This document shows positions 13,601-25,059 of a stretch of DNA of 64,000 nt, piece after piece (positions within the stretch are counted from its first letter, which is position 1; every line of letters starts with the position of its first letter). Made by a program: the position numbers and the translations under genes. The notes below the pieces were generated by a model. That model had not been told where the DNA came from and made no database searches. It worked only from the letters and a program-made list of their open reading frames with translations. The DNA is from Liolophura sinensis. Lineage: Eukaryota > Mollusca > Polyplacophora > Chitonida > Chitonidae. The stretch spans positions 11,415,501 through 11,479,500 of the forward strand of contig NC_088303.1 in assembly GCF_032854445.1 (NCBI RefSeq). The letters run 5' to 3'.

Positions 13601-15692
13601 TCGTAAATACAGTTGATACAAAAGCAGACAACAGGTAGAACATCTAGCTGCAACTGAATGCACTGCTGTAAATAACATTGACGTTTACCTTGCATCATAT
13701 GCCTGCGTGGAGTTCTCAATCACTTCTCCGATCTCTCGTCTCAGTCGAATAAGCTCCGAATCAAGGCGACGATTGATCTGATCAAATCGGGCTCGCTCTA
13801 CCCTGAGGTTCTCAATTTCCTCCCGCAACTTCTTGTTTTCTGTCAGCAGGCCATTGAATTTCCTTAATCCCTGGGGTAAATATTAAGTGAATTGAATAAC
13901 ATTGCTTAACAAAACATTTCATAGTGCTAGATTCATAAAGGGAAAATTATTGCAAAGGCAATACAAATGTGTCAGATTGGCTTTTTAATCAGTCATCCTG
14001 TCTTCCATTTTGCTTTCATTATAAAATCCATTTTCATCAACCAATCTTTTCAGAAGATAGACTGGATCAAGAGAATGATTAATGTACATCTTATTTGGTT
14101 TACTATAGAATTACTATCACCCAAAAGAAACGGCCAAGATCGTGATGGGAGGAGATTGTACAGTGGTATTTACATGTATATACATGTATACACCATGACC
14201 AATGGGTAAGCCTCATTTGTCAATCTGACTGCTGATTCCATGGCCAGTGATGGCCAAATGAATCAATACATCAGTGGCTGCCAGCTCTTCTAGTGACCAC
14301 AAGCATATGAATAATCATGATTAATGTTAGGAACAAGGAAATCAAAGCCCTTATTTCATGATGTAAGCTCAGCATCAGTGTCTTGTTCAAACTCATGAAT
14401 GTCTTACCTGATCAAGTCGATTCTCTAAGGTGTTTATCGTTTTCTGAGTCTGCACTGTATGACCAGTGCTCATGTGAACTCCACCCATTTTCTTATGCTG
14501 CTGTCTAACCTTCTTTTCCCATTCCTTTATCTGCACATCCAAGTCTGCCATTGCCCTCTTTTCCTCCTCAATCTCATTATCTTTCTCATCTAAAACAATC
14601 AGAAATTTATTTCTGGAATAACTCCATAAAGCACTACAGAAATCAAAAGTACCTGACATTCAAATTCTCAGTGATAAGGAGAGACAGATATATTGTTTAC
14701 TGGGATAGCAGGTTAAAAAGAGACATCATCAGATATATGTAGAAGTTTAGAAACTATAATCAGATCCACAGTAACAACACTACACAAAGAAATATATTCA
14801 AAGCATCCTGAAAGTCTAGAATTTAAATCTAAAAACACAAAACTTGATGGCAGCCAGCCTTATGGTGGGAGAAAACAAGGCAGAAACCCACAACCATCTG
14901 CAGGTTGCTGACAGACTTTCCCACGTAGCACCAGAGAGGAAGCCAGCATGAAGTGGAAGTATCAGTGATATTTGAAGATTATTTTAAAACAGTAACTTTA
15001 ATTATTGGTACCTTTCACTTCTGACAATCCTGTTAAGATTTCAATGTGCTCCTCATCATGCACCTGGTTGGTTCTGCTCTCAGCCAATCGCAATTCCTTT
15101 AACAACTCCTTCTTTTCACTTTCAAGTTGAAGCATTTCCGCCCTATTATAGACAGTCATAATTTAGTTACTAACATTATGCATTAAGCTTGCCAGTAGTT
15201 ACCACATACTGATTTCTGCAACTTGATTTACATTCACAAACATTTTGATTCACTCATTGATATAATATAGTTAAATAGAGTTCAAAAAATCAAAAAATTA
15301 ACCACTACAAGTAACAGTCAGGTTTCTAACTTTAATTTAGATCACTACAGCATCAAAAACAAAGCATGAACATTTAGCTCAGAATTATTTTCAGCAATGC
15401 AATTGGTTTCTAGAAGAACACAATAATTATTTAATCATACATAAAATATGAACCAGGTTCACTTTCATTAAAAACTATGATTGGTACAACAATTTTTTTC
15501 AAATGATTTGGAAGAAACAAAATCCTACTTTTGTTTGCGGATGACATTCTGTGACTCTTCACAATAAGCAGACCTGTCACCCTCCATTATTCTGTACTGT
15601 CTTTGCAGCTTGACCAACTCAGCCTCAGCCAGGCCCTCCATATCGCCATCACTCACATCTGAGCGAGCACCTGGTGAACGTGGGCGGGGCAT
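10657..15692 (-). CDS. ODAD1: Outer dynein arm docking complex subunit (ODAD1/CCDC114-CCDC63 family)
   Basis: Ten coding exons on the minus strand join in frame: 15529-15692, 15012-15142, 14408-14589, 13689-13870, 13047-13234, 12528-12742, 12072-12240, 11547-11710, 11109-11206 and 10657-10852 (stop TGA). The product is 562 residues. Family hallmarks are the N-terminal LQRQYRIMEGDRSAY, the centre with ENLRVER and EVIENSTQAYDAR, and YLGLIEQRTNELLAVQTY near residue 450. Almost all of it is predicted coiled coil. A Pro-rich stretch (GPPPPPQPLPIMPP) and an acidic DEYDSDGSDAEADDG segment precede a Lys-rich C-terminus. The family forms the complex that anchors outer dynein arms on ciliary doublet microtubules (DC2 in Chlamydomonas). 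The length is close to human CCDC63 and shorter than CCDC114; an invertebrate gene may represent the ancestor of both, so the symbol is the best single choice. The start ATG sits three bases after a good splice acceptor, implying an upstream non-coding exon. Confidence 0.92.
14847..14968 (-). mobile_element. SINE family B fragment in ODAD1 intron
   Basis: Middle part of family B in reverse: AGCCAGCCTTATGGTGGGAG, then CCCACAACCATCTGCAGG, TTGCTGACAGACTTTCCCAC and AGGAAGCCAGCATGA. Both the tail and the tRNA-like head are missing. It lies in the intron between coding exons 2 and 3 of ODAD1. Confidence 0.75.
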
Positions 15693-15987
15693 TGTCTAGG
15701 AATGTGTAATTTGTGCCGAAAAACAATTAATTTGTGTAACTCCCTATCTGAAAAATATGAAAATAATAAATGAAATTAGAAATATTGTACTGGCATGTAC
15801 ATGAAACTTGAAATACATGCATGAATGACCATATGGTAACCAATTAGCATTGAGCTAGCATTTCAAAGAATTCCACATCATTTTTTCACAATTACTGAGC
15901 TATATGTATACAGCATATATATGTAGTAGTATCATCATGCAGTTCACACGAACTGACAAAAACCATCAGATTTAATTTATAGCCTAC

Positions 15988-16165
15988 AGCCAAATTAAAA
16001 GTAGGCATATATACATAACTATACCCATGTAGTACTAGAACTCATGTAACACAACATCACTATTGATGAAAATATTCAATAATTAAAAGTAGGCATATAT
16101 ACATAACTATATACCCATGTAGTACTAGAACTCGTGTAACACAACATCAATATTGTGAAAAAAAC
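15988..16165. repeat. Recent tandem duplication, unit about 90 bp, two copies
   Basis: The block AAATTAAAAGTAGGCATATA to ACACAACATCA occurs twice in a row with few differences (an extra TA, and CTCATG versus CTCGTG). It lies in the intron inferred just upstream of the ODAD1 start codon. Confidence 0.85.
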
Positions 16166-16546
16166 GCATGGTAGTGTAATAAGACCTGAATTTATTGTTA
16201 TTAAAGTACCATATCGCCATGAAATTAATTAAAATAAAACACAAATCAGTCTTAATTCAGATTTACGCCACACACATACGTATCGAAGTTTCTCATTGAA
16301 TGCTAAACTAAAATTCAATATTTTTAACTGATACCAGTTAAATATAAATGCACAACAGTAGGGTATGGACAGCGTAAACCAATCATATATTATGTTGTTG
16401 TTGTTATTTCACTGGTACACTTCATGAATCTCATGTTGTGAGAATGGCCGTCATTGCGTGAGGCATAGCTTTCGTTAGTAGCGCAAATTACTGTTATTAT
16501 GTCTCGTAAACTAGCAATCTTGTAAATAAATAATTACTTTACAAAC

Positions 16547-16705
16547 CTTCAACTGCTTCGCCACTTTCTTCTTGTAAAAGAACGCACCTTGCTCTCTTAT
16601 TTGGCCTGCGGTCTGACGATGTTTGAGACCGTCGCCAAGGGCAACAGTGGTAGAGACGCTAAAGGGAGGTAACCAACCTGATGAACGCGTTTCTGCATGT
16701 CCCAT
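16547..16705 (-). promoter_or_regulatory. Candidate ODAD1 non-coding first exon and promoter area
   Basis: The ODAD1 start codon is preceded by TTCCTAG|ACA, an acceptor, so a 5' exon must lie further up. A possible donor, GAAG|GTTTGT, is at 16547/16546 on the minus strand, at the end of a locally GC-richer stretch (16547-16705). This is an inference from splice-site logic only; the transcription start is not identified. Confidence 0.3.
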
Positions 16706-18204
16706 TTATATTTCCAGTTCCCTCCTGTCACACCAACTTGTATCATGTAATGAGTAAGCATACAGCAGTGAATATAGGCCTACACAGCATAATAAACGCA
16801 TCTTTCATTTTGGCTCGCTTGTGAATTACGCTTGTGAAGTTTTGAGAAAATTTTTTCTTAAATGTATTCTGTAAATACTTAAAAAATCATTTTCCAAGAC
16901 ATTTTAAATTGATTTCTGAAATTACATTTTTTATACATTAGTCAATATATTAATGACAAATTTTTCGAAACTTTATTTGTTAACCCGTTTTGTAAATAAT
17001 TTAGAAATAATTGTTCATCAGCAATATACTATAAATAAATAATTGCATACACATTTTAAATAGATTCACGGGAATGCATTTTTAATGTAAAGCTGAATAT
17101 ATTTTTTTTATATGGTGGAAATACATTTTTTATTCCTTTTGAAATTTGTTTCAAATTATTTCCCTGAATGCCATAAAAATATATTTTTGTTAAATACAAA
17201 GAAAATGTCTAATTCTAGGGATGAAAACCATATGGGCTCCAACCACTGCCTACAGAGTCGATATATCCATGCATAGAACGCACATTGGCCTGCGATTCAC
17301 TTAGCCTTTTGGGAGGTTAAAGTCATTTGTTTAAGTCTTCCACCAATGTGGTGTGCACATTAGTACATGTACGTTACACGAGGGGAAGTTCCTCAGTAAT
17401 TTAACAAAATGTTTGGAGTTTAGGTAGCCCCAGGCACTGCACCGTTTCCTCCAAACATAAAGATTGTCATCGTACAAGTGAAAAATTCATGTGTACGGCG
17501 TTAAAGAATGAAATAAATATACACTGTTAGACATACAGTATGTTTTTGTGCCGTAGGCATATGCTTAACTGTATATGCATACGCTTATATTGGAAAACTA
17601 AACTGAATGAAAATAACAAAAAAGATCTGATTTCGGAAATCTTTTTATTATACAGTTTTATTATACTCCATGTTAAGAGAAAGAAAAACAGTGTGCTTTT
17701 ATTCAGTTAGCATAAAAGCAGTTAAAAACTATAGTCAAAAGTTTCCGATCTGCTTAACATGTGTAGGATTCATCAAACTAAAAACTGTCCTTTAGCAGAG
17801 TTACACGACCCAGTTTGCAACAATGCATTCTGTCTATTAGCAACGCTATATGAAAATGGTGTTTCAATCCTTCCACTGGTCTTCAGCACTAAACACAATA
17901 AGCTCCCTGAAGTTGACATCCTTACCGAAAGGCCTAGTAAACATGATGCGTGCGCATCTACGATACAGCGCAGAATAGCGAGCACGCAGTATGAACAGTT
18001 GGGTAAAGCTTACAATATTTATTTACATGTAGACTATGCATTAACTTCAACTCAAGCTACAATCTATGTCCAACACAAACCATGAATTAATTTACATTTA
18101 TTATTTATATAAAGGTGAAATGTCGAGATTCCCGTTACCGATAACAGTGATATCTCACTAACTAAAGTTAAATATCACTCTGGTTATTACACACTCCGAC
18201 GCCA

Positions 18205-18341
18205 TGACGTCACAGAGAAGTATTTTGTTTCATGACGTTCCAATTCAAGCTTAGCAAAATGAAGTCATAATAGAAGTGCAGTCAACGTTAACATTTCTTA
18301 CGTCACGCAACAAGACACGACGTCATACAGGATGTCACGTG
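18205..18341. promoter_or_regulatory. Cluster of CRE-like TGACGT motifs
   Basis: Perfect palindromic TGACGTCA at 18205-18212, TGACGT at 18233, TACGTCA near 18299, GACGTCA near 18318 and CACGTG near 18336: five motifs in under 140 bp. These are the recognition cores of CREB/ATF and bHLH-type factors. The block lies between two divergent genes. It may be an enhancer or simply part of a repeat; no function is shown. Confidence 0.3.
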
Positions 18342-18450
18342 CGAGGTTATGCTGTATACACAAGTCTGTGAAGGCCTACAGCTAAAACATTGCTCAATCT
18401 TGTTCAAATACACAAAATCATGTTATTGTCAAAATATAAAATAATAAAGA

Positions 18451-18560
18451 GAATACTGCACAGTGAAGGTTGAATATCTCACATATTTTTCGAGTGAGAG
18501 GTGAAAATGATAACCCATGAGTAGGGTATCATTTGCAGCTTTCACTGTGCAATATCCTCT
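18451..18560. repeat. Inverted repeat with 12-20 bp arms, MITE-like
   Basis: ACTGCACAGTGAA on the left is mirrored by TTCACTGTGCAATAT on the right, with a nested hairpin TGATAACCC..GGGTATCA in the loop. The whole is about 110 bp. Confidence 0.5.
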
Positions 18561-19318
18561 GTTGATTTAAAATCTATAGAAGAATCTATTGACATAATAA
18601 ACATTTTGATTTAAATTGCATTTATATTCTGCCTTAATGATGGACAACTGCTATCTTTCCTGAGTTCCACAGTTTTCCTTCACACCAACCCACATGTGCC
18701 GTTGCCCTCTGAACACTGGTGAAATAGTGCAAACGACTGAACAATGCAACCACCGAGAAGAGCCATATTAAGGGTAGTTCGTCTTACAGCTTAACACGCA
18801 AACATATTATTTGGAACATTCTCACATGTTTTGATTTCTTTTGCGACTACAACAGTTTTGCTGTCTGTAGTCCATGTTGAAATCTTGCCATTTTTGTCCA
18901 TAAAACAAGAGCAGACATCTGAAGATTAAATGAATTAAGATATTTTAAGTCAGCTTCACATGACACAAGTTAACTCTAAATAGAGAAGGGATAATTCCTA
19001 TCAATGAGGCAACTACTCTTTTGTTTCAACTGAAGATATTTATTTCTTCACAGGTAACATTTTGAAAATAGCTACTTTCTGTGCAATAATATGAAGTCAA
19101 TTCTAGTTCTTTCTATTAAACACAGTTCTTTACTATATTTCAGCTGAGGCACTTATTATTTTTAATTTTATGTACACCTTAAACTTCAGCTTTTAAGTAC
19201 ATTTTTCTAAGCCTTACCTGCCCATGCTCGAGGAGCAGGAAAATTTCTAGAACTATATTTTTACCATCACTAGTAATTTCCAGAATATATTTAAAATTTA
19301 TTGAAAAATACATAATAC

Positions 19319-19604
19319 ATTATTTTTATTCATTTCATTGGTTTCTTACGCCGTACTCAGGAATACTTCATTTATATGACCGCGGCCAGCATTAGGATGG
19401 AAGGAAACCGCGCGGGGCCTGGAAGAAACCCACGACCATCCGCAGGCTGCTGCAGACCTTCTCACGTATAGCCGGAGAGGAAGGCAGCATGAGCTAGACT
19501 TGAACTCACAGCGACCGAGAGGCTTCTAGGTCAGTACCGGTACGCTGCGCTAGCGCGCTAATCGGCTGAGCCACGGAGGCGCCCTGTAGGCCCTATTATT
19601 TTTA
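19319..19604 (-). mobile_element. SINE family B, near full-length copy with target-site duplication
   Basis: Reverse orientation. Its head (at the high-coordinate end) reads GCGCCTCCGTGGCTCAGCC with an A box TGGCTCAG, then GAGTTCAAGTC as B box. The body includes TGCGGATGGTCGTGGGTTTC and the tail ends in GTACGGCGTAAGAAACCAAT. ATTATTTTTA flanks both sides (19319-19328 and 19595-19604), consistent with a target-site duplication. Confidence 0.85.
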
Positions 19605-19981
19605 ATAGTGGCCTTGATAAGTCTTAATACCTTAATTGGTAATATAAAGGGATAGTATTTGTAATTGAAACTATATCAAATAAATAGTTTATCAGCGCTT
19701 AGCTTTAGTACAAAATCAAAATGGTATCTAGATCAAACAAGCATGACTCACACATTGAACTATTACGAAAGTATAGAAAAGAGCTTGGAAATTAGAATAG
19801 TCTCCCCTGATTTAGCTCTTCTGTGAGATTTTTTTCGGTTCCGTGTGTCTTCTGCTTTCTCCGGAAAAATCATGCATGTTTTTCAGTGTATTACTTTGAT
19901 ACTTGATACTATGGAATGAAATGAATTGACACGCTGTTTTGACGTGTGTGCGTATTGTGAACGATATTTGTTGTTTGAAAA

Positions 19982-22900
19982 ATGTCAGACTCTCCTACTT
20001 GTTTTTCACCGAAGCGCCCGGGCTTACTGACTGGCGTCGATCCAGTGGAGTTCCTTTTGGCTGGCATAGCTGCTTGCGGGGCTGGGTTTTTCTCTAACCC
20101 CCTTGAAGTTGTTAAGACGCGTATGCAATTGCAAGGAGAACTTAAGGCCAGGGGACAGTATGCCGTTCACTATCGCAATGTCTTCCATGCGTTTTACACT
20201 GTTGCAAAAGCCGATGGGTTCATAGCCATTCAAAAAGGTTTGGTACCAGCCCTGTGGTATCAGTTTCTAATGAATGGGTTTCGACTGGGAACCTATCAGA
20301 TTATAAACAACTTAGGGCTAACCAAGGACTCACAGGGTGAACTCAGTTTACCCCGGAGTGTTCTCGCTGGTGCGGTGTCGGGCAGTATGGGGGCTTTTGT
20401 TGGCAGTCCAATTTACATGGTAAGATCAATTATAACATAGAGACATTTATATACCAGTAATGTCTTATGACAACTCCTCTTTGCCAAGGTTTTGGAGTGA
20501 ATGTCAGCATTAGCATCAACTTGACAGGTTGGCGAGTTTGTGTTCAGATGAAATTCTGTGTGCATTTAAGCTTATTTGGAAAGAGCTATATTACAGTATT
20601 TAACCATTAGCCATTGAAAGTGAATGTGACAGGCCTGTAAATTCCTGTTTCTTTACTGACAGAATTCATCTGACTGGTAATCTATAGTGTAATCGGCTCC
20701 CATGGCTCCCTTGGTAGAGCGTCTGCTTCTGGGGCGATAGATCCCGGGTCAATCCTGGGTCGGGTCACACCTAAAACCTTAAAAGATGAAGTTGTAACTT
20801 TTTCACTTGATGTTCATCATTTATGTGAAGTGCAAGGACTGGTTGACCAATATCAGTATGATGGCTTGATTGGGACGGCTTACATGCTTTTGGTAAGTCA
20901 TCCCAGTGAAGCAGCACTAGACAAAAGAGCGGTGAAAATCCATCGCATCAAGGAGGCACATTATATGCACTCTAAGGACTCTTTCGTCATCATATGACTG
21001 AAAAATTGTTAAGTATGTCGTTAAACTCCAAGCCCTCACTCAGTGTAGTGTGGATCACTAGGGTGACCTGCAAGCAATACATCTCAATGAATATGTCATC
21101 TATCAATTAAATATGACTGCACACATTCGAATATTTCATCTGATGATTATTGATAAAGTCTGTGTTGGCTGCTAAATGTGAAGAAAAGTCTCAGAGCACA
21201 TCAGTGATCCAAATTCAAATGCATTCCTTAGGAGTAGATGTCACTTCTCAAATGTGGAAGATTTCAGAAAGTAAGATAAATGTCTAATTACTGCCATGTT
21301 GACTGTCAGATTCATTTTTACCATGTGTAGAAATGGTTAACCTGTAAAAGTTGAGACTTTATTTTCATATAAGGAACTGGAGAAGTCATGTCACCTATCA
21401 TATGCACAACTGATGTTTCACCCGTAAAAACATTTGAACTCTTGTGAGCAATGGCATGCACATGCATGTAATAACATTTGGTTTTGCTTTATTAGCTTAA
21501 TGCTGTGACACACTAACCGGGACCATGACATTCCTTATTGTTTAGTCATTCTAGGTGTGTGAATTAAAAGGCCTCACTTTTAAATTCAGGAGATAATTAC
21601 GCTTTTATTATTAATTCATGGAAACCTGAAAGTTATATCACATTATAGCTATGGGGGTGTTCTGGGCTGTAACCTTGCGAAAATCAAAATTGTCAGTCAT
21701 ATCTCGGCTAGACCAGACACTTGTTGAAAATTGTCATTTTGAGAAAACTTTTGTTGTTACAGATAAAGACCCATCTTCAGTCACGAGCTGTAGAGGAGAT
21801 TGCTGTGGGTCATCAACATGCCCACCAGAGCATGACACAAGGCCTTCTTCAGATACACTCAAAGTTTGGGATTTTAGGCCTTTGGCGTGGTGTTAGTGCA
21901 GCTATTCCTCGGGTGATGGTTGGCTCTGCATCACAACTCTCAACTTTTTCAAACTCCAAAAATTATATTGAAACAACAGAGGTAGGTTCAACATTCACAT
22001 TTGAGATATTATCTTTCAAGCCTGTGTTACGACCCAAACTGTCTGTATTATAAAGAGATGGCTTGCTCGAAATACACGACAGTTTAGCCACACAAAAAAG
22101 TAACCAAAACTAGCAGATTTTGTTTTGCAACAATTTATTAGGTTTAACAAGAACAGATAACAAGGCTTTTACAAATACTAAAGTACTTAAGTTTAACAAG
22201 AAAGTATAGCAGTATCTATACAAATACTAAAGTATTTACATGTACAACGGTGCCAAGTCCAAACGGACGCATATATTCCACAATACGGAAAACCATACAG
22301 GCATAAATGCACAAATAAGAGAGAAAATCCACAGTATAACTGAGTGTATGACGAAATATACACAAAATTCCACAGACAGGGTCCTTGTACTAATAAGCAC
22401 TGTGTGCACAAGAGCACAAATTAAATATACAAGTTCAAACTGAACAAGTGCTCGGTGGAGATATGATATAACAAAGCCAGAGGCTATAAAGATACCAAAA
22501 TTTAGCACAAAAGGCCTACTAAAGTAATACACAGCGAAAGCATCCAAAACTCTCAATAATTCTCCTTTTTCCCTCTTTTGACCTACTTTCATAGGTCTTG
22601 TATAGACTGGTGGAGTTTTCTAGAGTAAGAAAATTCTTGAACACTTGTAAACAAACAGAGGGTATTCTGGAACATTCTAAGGCAGAGGCAGACAGCAGGC
22701 CCTGAACTCAGCATATGTAAACAGTGGCAAGCTAAATTTAGAAGCTGACAGCAGTTGTTCACATAACACCTGGAATTCATTTTTTTGTGTGTGTATAAGA
22801 TGATTGTAACATTTTTAATAATGTGAGTAAGTGGAAAATTTGGCAATGTTCAGTTTTCTTCTCTAAAAATACTATTTGGTGCAGGAAACTTGTCTGCATG

Positions 22901-23516
22901 ATAGTGGTATTCAGGGTAGAAACTTATGTGTCATGATTTGTCTTTGTCATGATTTATCTTAGTCATAATTTATCGTTGTCATAATTTATATTTGTTATAA
23001 TTTATATTTGACTGATGGTTAGGATCTACATCAGATTATAAAAAAAATTCAGTATTCTTTGATCATTGTTAATTTCAATAAAAAAATTTGTTTGTGTAAA
23101 TTTACTATTACTAGCAGTTATTGTAATCATTAATTTGGTTATTTTTTAATTTATTGTTTCCTTTCTGTGCACAGATGTTTCCTCATGGTAGCTGGCTGAA
23201 TAGTTTCAGTGCTGCCATGGTCAGTGCCGTAGCAGTGACAGTGTTTATGACGCCTTTTGATGTGGTCTCCACTCGGATGTATAACCAGGGTACAGATGCC
23301 AAAGGCAGAGGCCTCTACTACTCAGGCTTTTTCGACTGTTTCACTAAGATATTTCGTGCTGAAGGAGTCTGGGGATTCTACAAGGGTTGGGCAGCTTCAT
23401 TCTTTCGACTTGGACCTCATACAATCCTCAGCCTTGTCTTCTGGAATGAAGGGAGAAAACTCTACTTCAAACTTCAGAATAAGGCCAACAAAAAAAGCTC
23501 AGTAGATACTGGATAA
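19982..23516 (+). CDS. SLC25A35: Mitochondrial carrier SLC25A35 (SLC25A34/35 subfamily)
   Basis: Three exons join in phase 0: 19982-20419, 21763-21981 and 23175-23516 (stop TAA), giving 332 residues. This fits the three-repeat carrier fold. Repeat 1 has the signature [15 protein letters not shown]. Repeat 2 starts GSPIYMIKTHLQ, split by intron 1. Repeat 3 has [14 protein letters not shown]. The motifs [26 protein letters not shown] and [10 protein letters not shown] match SLC25A35 better than other carriers as I recall them. Signatures 2 and 3 lack the usual final Lys/Arg of PX[DE]XX[KR], which is typical of this subfamily. These proteins sit in the mitochondrial inner membrane; the substrate of SLC25A35 is poorly established. 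The first ATG follows an AT-rich leader with A at -3 and gives an N-terminus about 20 residues longer than the human protein. A SINE lies in intron 1. Confidence 0.93.
20694..21045 (+). mobile_element. SINE family A, copy 2, in SLC25A35 intron 1
   Basis: Near full length. The head CTCCCTTGGTAGAGCGTC resembles a tRNA A box and GGGTCGGGTCAC a B box. Body landmarks are AGTTGTAACTTTTTCACTTG, CAGTATGATGGCTTG and GAAGCAGCACTAGACAAAAG. The tail is AAAAATTGTTAAGTATGTCG followed by CCCTCACTCAGTG. It carries more substitutions than copy 4, so it is probably older. Confidence 0.88.
22931..23012. repeat. Short tandem repeat, unit about 17 bp, five copies
   Basis: TCATGATTTRTCTTTG-like units follow each other, drifting towards TTATAATTTATATTTG at the right end. 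It lies in SLC25A35 intron 2 upstream of the last exon. Confidence 0.75.
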
Positions 23517-23924
23517 AAAGAGAGGCAAATAGTCTTATGACAGCCTCTACATATATAATTAACTTACATAACTTCAAAATAAATCTATTAATTTTTTTTT
23601 GATTGCGGTGTAGTAAATATATTATCATATACCAGTAATGATAAACATAAAGTTTAAGAGAAGGGTTTAGTTTGGCTTATTTTTAATTCACTGTCAGTTT
23701 GTACATAACATCCAAAAAATCACATGAATTAAAAGTAGTACGAATAAACATGATAAAGATTCAGCAGTTTTATCTATTTTTTAAAAAAACTCTCCACATG
23801 CCAAGACAACTGTACAAATGTGCAAGGAATTTAGGATAAGTTCTTGTCAAAATTACGATAATCTCAAATAATCGTGCAAACAGTTATGAAAGCATAGCAT
23901 ATAAGCACAGTTTCAGGGAATATT

Positions 23925-24069
23925 TTTGCCAGCAACCTGCGGATGGTGGCGAGTTTCACCCGGGCTCTGTCCGGTTTCCTCCCACCATAATGTTGGACGC
24001 CCTCATATAATTCAAATATTCTTGAATACGGCAAAAAACACCAATCAAATAAATCAAATAAATAAATCA
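23925..24069 (+). mobile_element. SINE family B, 5'-truncated copy
   Basis: Begins within the body (GCCAGCAACCTGCGGATGG) and runs through GGTTTCCTCCCACCATAATG to the tail TTGAATACGGCAAAAAACAC and an AATAAATC-rich end. It lies 410 bp downstream of the SLC25A35 stop codon. Truncation at the 5' side is the usual result of reverse transcription that stops early. Confidence 0.85.
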
Positions 24070-24647
24070 ACTAATATTTTTAGGAATGAGAATGTGTACT
24101 CTGTATTATCAAGGGTTTGCACTGTAAAGGAAAGAATTGAAATTTCATTTATTATCATAAGCTATTGTTGTGAATTTTTTTACTGTATATTATTCCATGT
24201 TAATGTCCGCAATATTAAGTTTTGCCATAACCACAATGTTGTACCCAGGTCACTGTAAGCTACAGTCGACACTAACCTGTGCCTCGTGGATCCAGTCATT
24301 GGATTGCTCATTTGTCAAAACGAGATCGTTCTAGCAGCAAAGTCCAAATGTACATATGGAAAACAATGTTAAGGGCCACCCAACAATATGAAAGCTGGTG
24401 TCCATATGTGAAGAGACAGAAATCTGTGAAAAAGTTAATAGACTTTACAGAATGATGAAAATTGTTTGGATCATTGCAGTTTTATGTTAACTGATGTGGT
24501 TATGGAAAACTGTGAGTCCCGTTTTCGGGCTGAAAAACGGCCACCATCCGTGATATGTGGCTGCATATATCAACAAACAGAGAGTTCCTTTTTCACACAT
24601 GAGAAGTGAGCTTACTTCAGATCAGTCATTGACCTGTGTGAGGTCCA

Positions 24648-24866
24648 TTAATCATTCACTGCCTGTAACATTCGTTGCATGTTAGGAATAAGTCTCATAA
24701 TGGACTGTTGTGACACTCACTGCCATTCCTGGTGTAGAGCAGTATCAAATTTTGATCCAGTTTGCACCAGATCATCCTTTGGACGCATACTATGTCAAAA
24801 AATGTCCCACAGATGCTCAGCTGGGTTCAAATCCGACCTGCATGGCGGCCACGGAGTTTGTATGGC
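24648..24866 (-). pseudogene. Tc1/mariner-like transposase, decayed C-terminal fragment
   Basis: The minus strand reads WPPCRSDLNPAEHLWDIF, the hallmark of Tc1-like transposases around the third catalytic acid (Glu of NP-x-EHLW). In the same frame it continues to ALHQEWQ, then VSQQSIMRLIPNMQRM and QAVND, the usual C-terminal order. In-frame stops follow WDIF and EWQ, and upstream of 24866 the frame is closed, so only about 70 codons survive. The DNA-binding part and the first two catalytic Asp are absent. It is a dead relic next to the 90-bp minisatellite. Confidence 0.85.
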
Positions 24867-25059
24867 CTATTTTTAGTAATAGCCATTGGTCTGTGCCGTC
24901 GAGCCTTTACATCGGTCGAGTAGTAAGTTCTGTCGCCTTGAGGCAACTCCTGACCCTCATCGAAGAAAGTCTTCTGAGGTTATCTCAATGGATCCTCAGC
25001 ATTGGGACACTGGTAAAGAAGAAACCGTCCTACAAGTCTCAGCCCACAGCCATGCCCGA

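Larger units (their letters stand above)
16706..19318. other. Intergenic DNA between divergent ODAD1 and SLC25A35
   Basis: AT-rich, with many ATTTTTTA-type runs at 16840-17170. It includes a cluster of CRE-like motifs and an inverted repeat (both listed separately). The frames at 17759-18085 on either strand have no protein-like features. Confidence 0.5.

Noticed and set aside
10657-15692. First read as IFT74, another ciliary coiled-coil protein
   Set aside because: The LQRQYRIMEGDRSAY start, ENSTQAYDAR and GLIEQRTNELL motifs belong to the CCDC114/CCDC63 family, and the IFT74 C-terminus is absent.
17759-18085. 108-residue plus frame and 70-residue minus frame
   Set aside because: Composition is not protein-like, and neither has splice or start context.
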